From Symbiodinium natans (taxonomy: Eukaryota > Sar > Dinophyceae > Suessiales > Symbiodiniaceae): a stretch of DNA of 64,000 nucleotides. Location of the stretch: the NCBI GenBank assembly GCA_905221605.1, contig CAJNDS010000358.1, positions 622,501 to 686,500 of the forward strand, written 5' to 3'. Positions 42,401 through 51,576 of this stretch are shown one piece after another (position 1 is the stretch's first letter; each line of letters opens with the position of its first letter). The translations under genes were made by a program, and so were the position numbers. Below the pieces are notes generated by a model. The model was not told where the DNA came from and did no database searches. It worked only from the letters and a program-made list of their open reading frames with translations.

Positions 42401-45400
42401 GGGGTTTAGTGAGTGTAGGGGCTGAGGGGTTTAGGGATTTTTGTTGGGGTATCAAGGCTTTATAGATGGCTTCGGGTATTAGGGCTTTAAACGTGTCTCG
42501 CTCTCTCGCTGTCTCTTTCTCCTTCTCTTGCTCTCTCTGTCTGCCAACAGCCAAGATGTCCATCCGTACTAACTGTTCGGAGCAGCGGGCAATGGATGTG
42601 TGGGAGTGTCTCTGTCTAGACTTGCTGGGGAAAACATTGAAAGAACTTGTTGCCGATCCGGGGAGTTTCAAGCACAGCATGTTTGCCTTGGGTGCACCAA
42701 AGTTCAAGGCTCCCCGGAATGCAACCAACAAGTGGTACAGCCATCAGTGTTCCAAGCTGCTGGAAGTGGTGCACTCCATGCGTAACTGTGAAGATGCAGA
42801 TGAGGGTTTTCTGCGTTAACAAGTGTCAGACATCCTTTAAAACCCTAAACTTGGGTTCGGCCGGTCCACACTAACAGTCACCACCAGCAGACCCACAAAT
42901 AAAAGCACGCGGTAAATGCCAAAAAACTGACTGAGATTCCTGCTATTCCTGGTGCTATTCCTGGTGCTATTTCTGGTGCTATTTCTGGTGCATTTTTGTG
43001 TGCTATTCCTGGTGCTATTTCTGGTGCTATTTTTTGTGCTATTGTTTGTGCTATTTCTGGTGCTATTTTTTGTGCTATTGTTTGTGCTATTTCTGGTGCT
43101 ATTTCTGGTGCTGTTGCTGGTGCTATGTGACTAACAATCACCATCAGCAGACCCACAAAAAACAGCACCCGGTAAATGCTAAGCTGCTAAAATTGACTGG
43201 GATTCCTGGTGCTATTTCTGGTGCTATTGTTTGTGCTATTTCTGGTGCTATTCTTTGTGCTATTCCTGGCGCTATTTCTGGTGCTATTTTTTGTGCTATT
43301 GTTTGTGCTATTTCTGGTGCTATTTCTGCTGCTATGTGACTAACAGTCACCACCAGCAGACCCACAAAAAGAAGCACCCGGTAAATGCTAAGCTGCTAAA
43401 ATTGACTGGGATTCCTGGTGCTATTTTTGGCCTGTGTGTTATAAGGCCACGGCGTTATTTGACTGTTAGTGTGGACCGGCCGAACCCAACCCTAAACCCT
43501 AAACCCTAAACCCTAAACTTCAGCTTGAAAGCATTCGAGAGCCTAAAACATCCCCCCGGCACAGACTCCTAAGCCTTGAATCCTAAGCTAGGCCCTGCCC
43601 CAAGCCCTATAGAGTTTAGGGTTTAGGGTTTAGGGTTAGGGTTGAAACCCGCCCCTTTTTTTCCCCCCGACCCTGCAAGTTAAGGCCGTTTCAAGACCAA
43701 GCCGCGGCCCATCCGATGTTAGCTCAGAACTTCGAGGACATCTTCACCTTCCTGGCTCAAAACCCAACTTTTCAACTTTTGGGCTTCTTATAAGGTAGCT
43801 TATTCTGAAAGTTTCAATTTTTATTCCCTTGGGTTTTGGGCCAGTAAGTCACAGGGGATTTTACCTTGGACCCCTGTAAGGTTGCTGAGGGTTTAGGGTT
43901 TAGGGTTTAGGGTTTAGGGTTATTTAGAGTTTGGGGACTATTTCTAAAGATCCTCCAACGGAATAGAAGGGCCACATTCAAGGCACGTTAGGGGAACTCA
44001 TGGGGGTACGTGCTTAGGGGGTCCGAGTATGACTCCTTTGACATTTGGGGGGGTTTACGAAAAAGGGGGGGGGTACCTTGTTGGGGTCCGGTTTAGAAGG
44101 GGATACTATTGAGGGGTCTATTTTGGGGGTCCATGATTTTCGTAAACCTGCATTTGGATCATGGATTCAGGGTCCAAGGGAGCCAAACGCTAAACCCCAA
44201 ACCCTAACCCTGAACCCTAAACCCTAAACCCTAAACCCTAAGGTCCAAGGGAGCCATAAATCGAAAGGGGGCCGAGGTTTTCGAGTCGACTTTAGTTTCT
44301 TTGCTGGCCGTGTCTGCCGACTCAGTGAAGAAGTTCCGAAGTTTATAAGTCTTAGGGGATCGAAACCCCCTTACTCCTTATACTAACAGTCCTTAATCGG
44401 GAATATAGTACCCCGGATTACAATCCTTAAGATTTAGGGGCTCGAAACCCTCAAGGCCCTGGAAGCCCGGTACCAGCATGGGCTATAAGGCCTTCGAATG
44501 CCCCGCTAACCGTATAAAGGACCTTATAAAAGGGGTTATAGGGTATAGTAGCCCATGCAGGTAAGCCCTTAGCCTTCAAACCCTAAACCCTAAGCCCTAA
44601 GCCCTAAGCCCTAAGCCCTAAGCCCTAAACCCTAAACCCTAAACCCTAAACTCAAACCGCAGGCCTGCCCTACTTCTTCTACCACTGCTACTCCTGCTAT
44701 TCTTATTATTAAATGCTGAGCAATATCTGAATTCCGCTTGTGTCCGTTTGTTCGTCTTCGATTTTCGGACATATCACATTTGTTTCTCTGAACACTTTTA
44801 AACAGGACCCCAGTTTCACATTTGACACTCGTCTGGTGTCGGCTGACAATTAACGGATCGACCGTGAAGCCCTCGGCGTGGGCACCTTTACGGTACGACG
44901 CGAAGCCCGAATTCGCAAGCCCGAAACCCTAAGCCTACACCTGAACTCCAGACTATCGTTTGACAATTTCTTAAACTAAGCCCTTAATCTTTCTCTTCGC
45001 CGAAACCGCCTCCTTCCCACGCCAGCCGCCCCACAACCTCCGCGCCCCCCCCCCCCCCCCCCGCTCTTTGGAGGTACCCTAAACCCTACCCTAAACCTAA
45101 AACCCTAGACGGGGGGGCGCGCTGGGGAGGGTGGCCTTTGGTCAGGTGATGCTAAGTCTCCTAAACCCGGATCTTTCATAAAACCCCCTTAGTTAAGAGC
45201 TATACCCCCTAAACCCTAAACCCTAAACTTTTTCGAAGGATCATTATTGTGAAATATAAAGCATATTCCTTACTTAAGGGCTTTTTGAAAGATCCGGGAA
45301 CCGAACCTAAGCCCTTTAGTTTTCGCTTCTTGCAAGGACCGCATCAAGTCGAGGATCCTCCAGGGAAAGGTCCAGCTACAGGACGCGCCCCAAACCCTAA

Positions 45401-48400
45401 ACCCCAAACCCCAAACCCCAAACCCTAAACCCCAAACCCTAAACCCCAAACCCTAAACCCTAAACCCCTGGTGCTGTTAAGACCTCTGAGGTTTGGGAGC
45501 CCAGGGCTCCCATCATTCTTAGGGGTTCTTGGAAGGTTTAGTGCTGAAAGGGCTTCGATTGTTCAAGGTGAGGGCGGCTGATAGTTACCTCAACCCTAAA
45601 CCCTAAACCGCAGCATGGGGTTTAGGGTTTAGGGTTTGGGGTTTAGGGTTTAGGGTTTAGGGTTTAGGGTTTCGGGCTTGAGGCGCGCTGACCCTGCATA
45701 TTCCCCGACGCTCCTAAGCCTTGCAAGGCAGGTTGGGTCTTGGCGTTAAAGGGGTTTCCTTGATGCACTACTGTGGTTATGGGGTCCTTAAGGGAGGGGG
45801 GGTGTAGGGTTTAGGGTTTAGGGTTTAGGGTTTATAGGTTTAGGGTTTAGGGTTTAGGGTTTAGGGTTTAGGGTTTAGGGTTTAGGGTCCTTAAGGGAGG
45901 GGGGGTTCAAGGGGGTGTGTCACCCAAAGCTCCCTGATACTCCTCCCCACGACTCCCTAAGGCTCCCTGACCTTCCCTAACTTCCCTAGGTACCTACCCC
46001 CCATGAACCCCCCTCCCTTAAGGACCCTAAACCCTAAACCCTAAACCCTAAACCCTAAACCCTAAACCCTTCAAGAACCCTCTATTGTGGGCTTACGTGG
46101 GTTGATTAGTGGAAGTAGTTGTTGAGGTTCTCGGACTTGGGCCGAGATCCAGTATGACCATCAGTTTCGTGTTTGGGGAAGGAAGCCCTTTCAAGGACAA
46201 AAATGCCTGGAAAAAACAGTCGTCCGATGCCAGGCGGGGTGGGGTGGGGGGGGTTGGGGCGACATGTCTTTTAGCACCACTGGGGTGTGCTGATTCAGTG
46301 GATATGGGACTGTTTAGGGTTTAGGATTTAGAGTTTAGGGTTTAAAGGTTCTCGAGAACGAAGGGCGTTGGGTCTACTTTCGAGTTTCATTGCGCTATCT
46401 ATAAATTGTCTCTTTTGTTTCTCCGCACGAGAAGGTTTTCATGGTTCTTGGCTTTTGTGCCTTTTTTCGTGTGGCTAAACCAGAGCCAACTGGGAGAAAA
46501 GGTGTTTGTTGCATAAGGTCTCCGCCTTCCGTGGACGTTGTGGGTTTAAGGGTCGGGTTTAGGGTTCTTTCGTGTTTTCTTTCAGCTGCAAGCGGTCCTT
46601 GTGTGGCTACGCGTGGACAGTCGCGGGCCAGTAGGTCGTTGCGTGACTGCAAATTCACTGGCCTGTATTGCCGTATTGTCGCCAAAGCTCGAAACCTTCA
46701 ACCCTAAACCCTAAACCGTAAGCCCGAAGCCCTAAATTCTAAGCCCTAAGCCCTCAGCCCTCAGCCTTAAGCCCTAAGCCCTAAGCCCTAAGCCCTAAGC
46801 CCTAAGCCCTAAGCCGAAGGCAGTTTGTGAAGTCCCTGCTGACCGTGGACCCGGCGCATCGTCCCACCGCCCCTGGGATGTAGCCCTTAGAACTTAGAAC
46901 GATTCCTTGTCTTACAGAGTTAGGTCCCATTTCTTTTAAACTTCACTATCCCTCAAGTAACTTTTTGAAGGTTCGATTCTCCATGCAGAAATTCTGCACA
47001 AAAACCTTTCAGTACAGGGTTCAGGTTATTCCTACACGGGAGTTTACCAAAATTGGGGTACTGTACCCTTTTTGGGGGTTCCTACAATCCTAGGGTTATA
47101 CTATTTGGCGGTATATTCAGGGTACCCCTATTTAGGGAAATGCCTACAGGTTTAGGGTTTAGGGTTTAGGGTTTAGGGTTTAGGGTTTAGGGTAATTCCT
47201 AGATGACTGGGGCAGCCGAGGCCCAAACGGCCCTACGGCACCACTGGCTGTGCCGGCGCTACTGCACGGGCGCGAGAAGCTGCGGCAGGAAGTCGACCTT
47301 GGCTCGGAGCATTTCAGCTGAGGTTTAGGGTTTGGGGTTTCGGGTTTAGGGTTTAGGGTTTAGGCAGCCTCCTTAGAAAAGATTTATTGTTTCTATTTAC
47401 ATAAGACGCAAGGAGATGTTAAGCAGAATCTTTTATGAAGGTTCTCAGGGGAGTATAGTTGAAGTTTTAGGGCAAGGCCCAAATCTCCGGATGAATTGGT
47501 ACCTGAAGTGCTCTCATTCCATTTGTCTTGTCAGGACCCCTTATAAACCGAGTTAACAGAAAGAAAGGATGCCCTTTTGTGTGCTAGGTTGCTGGGAAAC
47601 CCTAAACCCTAAACCCTAAACCCTAAACCCTAAACCCTAAACCCTAAACCCTAAACCCTAAACCCTAAACCCTAAACCCTAAACCCTAAACCCTAAACCC
47701 TAAACCCTAAACCCTAAGCCCTAAACCCTAAACCCTAAACCCTAAACCCTAACCCTAAACCCTAAACCCTAAACCCTAAACCCTAATGTGAGACTTGAAG
47801 CTTAGGCATCCTTTTTCAGCTGCGAGAGCCAGATGTGCCGGGAACCTTCGCTCGGGCTTGCATCATGCTCCTGGGCGCGCGTTGGGGATTAGGGTTTAGG
47901 GTTTAGGGTTTAGGGTTTAGGGTTTAGGGTTGAACCTACAAATTGGCAGGCTTAAGCCCTGTAAGCCCTAAGCATGAACATCCGCTGGTTGCCGCTTGCA
48001 TAGAAAGGAGGGGTGTGGGGTCTTCGCGCAGCGAAACTGTAGACGCGTAGGGTCCAGGATCTGGAATTTAGGGGTGTTTTCACAGATGCGTCTCAGGAGG
48101 TATTGAGGTGTAGACCCTCTTAGCCACAAGAATCCCGAAGCCCAAAAGCCCTAAACCCTTAGCCCAAGACCCTAAACCTTAAGCTCCAAATCCTAAACTC
48201 TCTTTTCGGCGGGTTGGGACCATTAGAAAGCTCTAAAAACAGAACAATCCTAAACTCTCTTTTCGCCGGGTTGGGACCAAAAGAAAGCTCTAAAACAGAA
48301 CAAACAAACAGCACCGTTATAGTTCCGACGGCGTGCAGGCAGACGTTCACAGCCAAGCCTTATGTCCTTTGCGCTCAACAGGCTCTGCGCCCTTCTTCTC

Positions 48401-51400
48401 CTGCCCCCTCTGTCTCCATTCTACCCCTCTCCATCTCTCGTCCCTCTAGCCCTAAACCCTAAACCCTAAGCCCTAAACCCTAAACCCTAAACCCTAAGCC
48501 CTAAACCCTAAACCCTAAACCCTTAACTCTACTCACTTTGCGAGGCTCCTGATGTGGCTGAAGTGTCATGTCGGTGACGAGGCACTGGCCTTTATACTCG
48601 CAGTCCTTCATATATTTAATCCCTATTAAGGAGTGTTAGTATAAGGGGGAACATCCCAAGTCAGGGCTTAGGTTTAAGACTTCACCCTACCGAAGCCCGA
48701 AGAGATTCCCCCTTCCTAAGCCCTATATGCGCCCGCGTCCCGCGGAATTGACCCCCCCCCCCTTTTTCCATGGTTTTTTTTCAAAGACTGGGGGGAGAGA
48801 GAAACCCTCAACCTAAACCCCAAACCCTGAATCCTAAGCCGTAAAACCTACACCCACCAATGAACCACGTGGGGGAGAAGGGTAAGCCCGAAACCTTAAC
48901 CGCTTTAACCCTGAACCGTAAACCCAACACGAACCACAGGGGGGACAGGGGAAACCATAAACGCAACATTACCCCAAACCTTGAACCCTAAACTCTAGAC
49001 CCTCCGTGAACCAATGGACCAAGCGGGTCAGAGTGAAAATCCTGAACTCTACAGCCTAACCCTAAGCCTAAACCCTAAACTTATGAACCACAGACCACGA
49101 TCCACGGGGAGGAGGGGGGGGGAGCCACCATGAACCACAGGGGGGGTGGGGGGGGCGGATTACCATGGGTGGGGGAGGGGGGTGCGGATGCTGGCGCATA
49201 TAAACCCTATACCCTAAACCCCAAACCCTAAACCCTAAACCCTCGAAGGACGCGTCTGCAACAAAACGCCCGGAGAATGGGAACACGGAGGGCATCCACA
49301 GCTCCTCGGCGTCCTAGTCCCTAGGGTTTAGGGTTCAGGGTTCCCAAACCCTAAACCCTAAACCCAAAACCTCAGAACTTCAGGAGTTGGGGTTTCGGGT
49401 CAGGGTTCAGGGCTTGCAGGGAGTCACCCGAAACCCTAAACCCGAAGCTCTTGAAAGCCCCAACAATCCAAAACACCTAAACCACATCGTGGGCTCTCTA
49501 GGATATGGCCCTTTGTGGGGTCCTAGCTCCTAAGCCCTCTAGGGTACCACAAAAGGGTTTTAGGGTTTAGGGTTGAGAACTGACCACATGAAAGCGACTT
49601 TTTGCAAGACCCTGAGCCCACAAGCTTGGCAGGCTTATGCTGAGGCTTGGTTAATTTGCTCTTGCAGGCACAAGACACCCTTAATAATGAGAGACTTGTA
49701 CCCTAAACCCTCAACCCTAAACCCCCTTGTTCATCGACGATGCAGGAGACAAGCCTAAATCCCTGGCTGACCACGAAGCAGTCACGAAGAATCGAGATGT
49801 GACCAAGAACACGCCTGGGAAGGCTAAGGTGACAGAGGAGGATGATGAGCCAACAAGTGGCGCTGCGGCTACGGCCGACGATGGCGCCACGCAAGAGTGA
49901 AGGGCCGCGCCCGGCTCTGGGAGCAGGGCCCCGGAGCGCGGGGCCATAGTGGAAGCCCTGCAAGGTGGTCAGAGATTGAGGCTTTGAGAGTAGATGATCT
50001 TTAAACATGTAGGGTTTAGGGTTTAGGGTTTAGGGGTGTTGTTTTGGCCTGAGCCCTTTTCCCTTGAATCATGTTCGTCACCTCTTTGGCACCTTTTGGG
50101 GCTTCGGTCGGCTTTTAATCTTCCTGGTATAGACGGCACATGTTGACCTCCTTTGCTTGGTCCTTGGAAGCTTTAACGTAAGGATCCTCAACACCCTTAC
50201 AGCGCAGGTCCTGGGGGCCTAGACGCCAAAATTCCAGGGAAACACTAAACCCCTAAACCCGCAACAAACCCTAAACCCTAAACCCCAAACCCGAAACCCG
50301 AAACCCTAAACCCTAAACCCTGAACCCTGAACCCTGAACCCTAAACACTATCAACCCTCAACCCCAAGCCCAGGCTTCGCTTTTGTCCGAAGCGGGTCTT
50401 TCGTGTCGGCGCTGAAGGCTCTCTGCTTCGCTGCCTTTCGGGGTCCGTATTGCGACCCTAAACCCTAAACCCTGAACCCTAAACCCTAAACCCTAAACCC
50501 TAAACCCGATTTCTGTGTTACAGAGAGACTTTTTGCGATTTAGGGTTTTGGGTTTCGGGGTGAGGTCGCGTGCGCGCATGCTTTGTTTCAAGAGGGGGGC
50601 AGGGGGGATTGGGTTTAAAGTTGGGGCTCTTGGTGCGCGAGCTTATTTATTTTTATTTTTGTCGGTGGGGTTTTGCTCTTCGAGTTACCACAGGCCCAGC
50701 GTCTCTATGAGCTTGCGGGGCGAGGATGGATTGGCATGTGTGACTGCTGGCTTAAGAATCCCCCACCAAAAAAAAACAATAAATGAATGTTTTTCTTCCT
50801 TGTAAGGGTCAAATAGGGATGTTTGTCTTTCATTTTTGGGGGGGTTCCTAAGCAAATAGTGGTTTGGATGTTTTGGATGAGTGTTTCGGGCTCGGGGGGC
50901 CTTTGACTGCTCAACCCTCAACCTGAACTGAGGGTGTGGTTGGCAAATCCCCAGGTTCTTGCTTGTTTCGTGCTCTGCAGAAGAACCAGGAGAATCGAAG
51001 TGCTCTGTCTCTCTCGCTCTCTCGCTCTCTCTCCTCTCTCTTTCTTCCTTTCTTTCATTCGTTCTTTAGCGATTGATTTGTTGTTTCTTTTTTTAATTAT
51101 TCCTTTTCTTTATTTATTCCTTTCGTTATTTCATGATTTATTTATTTATGTGTTTGCTTCTTCTTTTTTGTTTTTTTGTTTCTGTGTTTCTTTTGTTTTT
51201 GTTTCTTCGTTTATTTGTGTCTTTGTTTATGTGCTTCTTTGTTTGTTTTTGTTCTTTGGTTATGTCATTATTCTGTCTGTCTTTCTTTCTTTATTTCTTT
51301 CTTTCTTTGTTTGTTTTTGTTCTGACTGTCTTTCTTTCTTTCTGTCTATCTTTCTTTATTTATTTCTTTCTTGCGTTCTTTCTTTCTGTCGTTCTTTCTG

Positions 51401-51540
51401 TATTTATTTCTTTCGGTCTTTCTGTATTTCTTTCTTTCGGTCTTTCTGTATTTCTTTCTTCCTTCCTTTATTTCTTCATTCCTTTATTTCTTTCGCTATT
51501 TCTTTCTTTCTTTCTTTCGTTCTTTCTTTCTTTATTTCTG

Positions 51541-51576
<36 letters not shown>

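Noticed and set aside
42878-43377. ORFs of FLVLFLVLF or EIAPEIAQ repeats on both strands
   Set aside because: Translation of the GTGCTATTTCTG minisatellite inside the TIR element.
44870-44910. Second kinase glycine loop (REALGVGTFTV)
   Set aside because: Lies between exons 15 and 16, which join in phase without it; no following lysine motif; probably chance.
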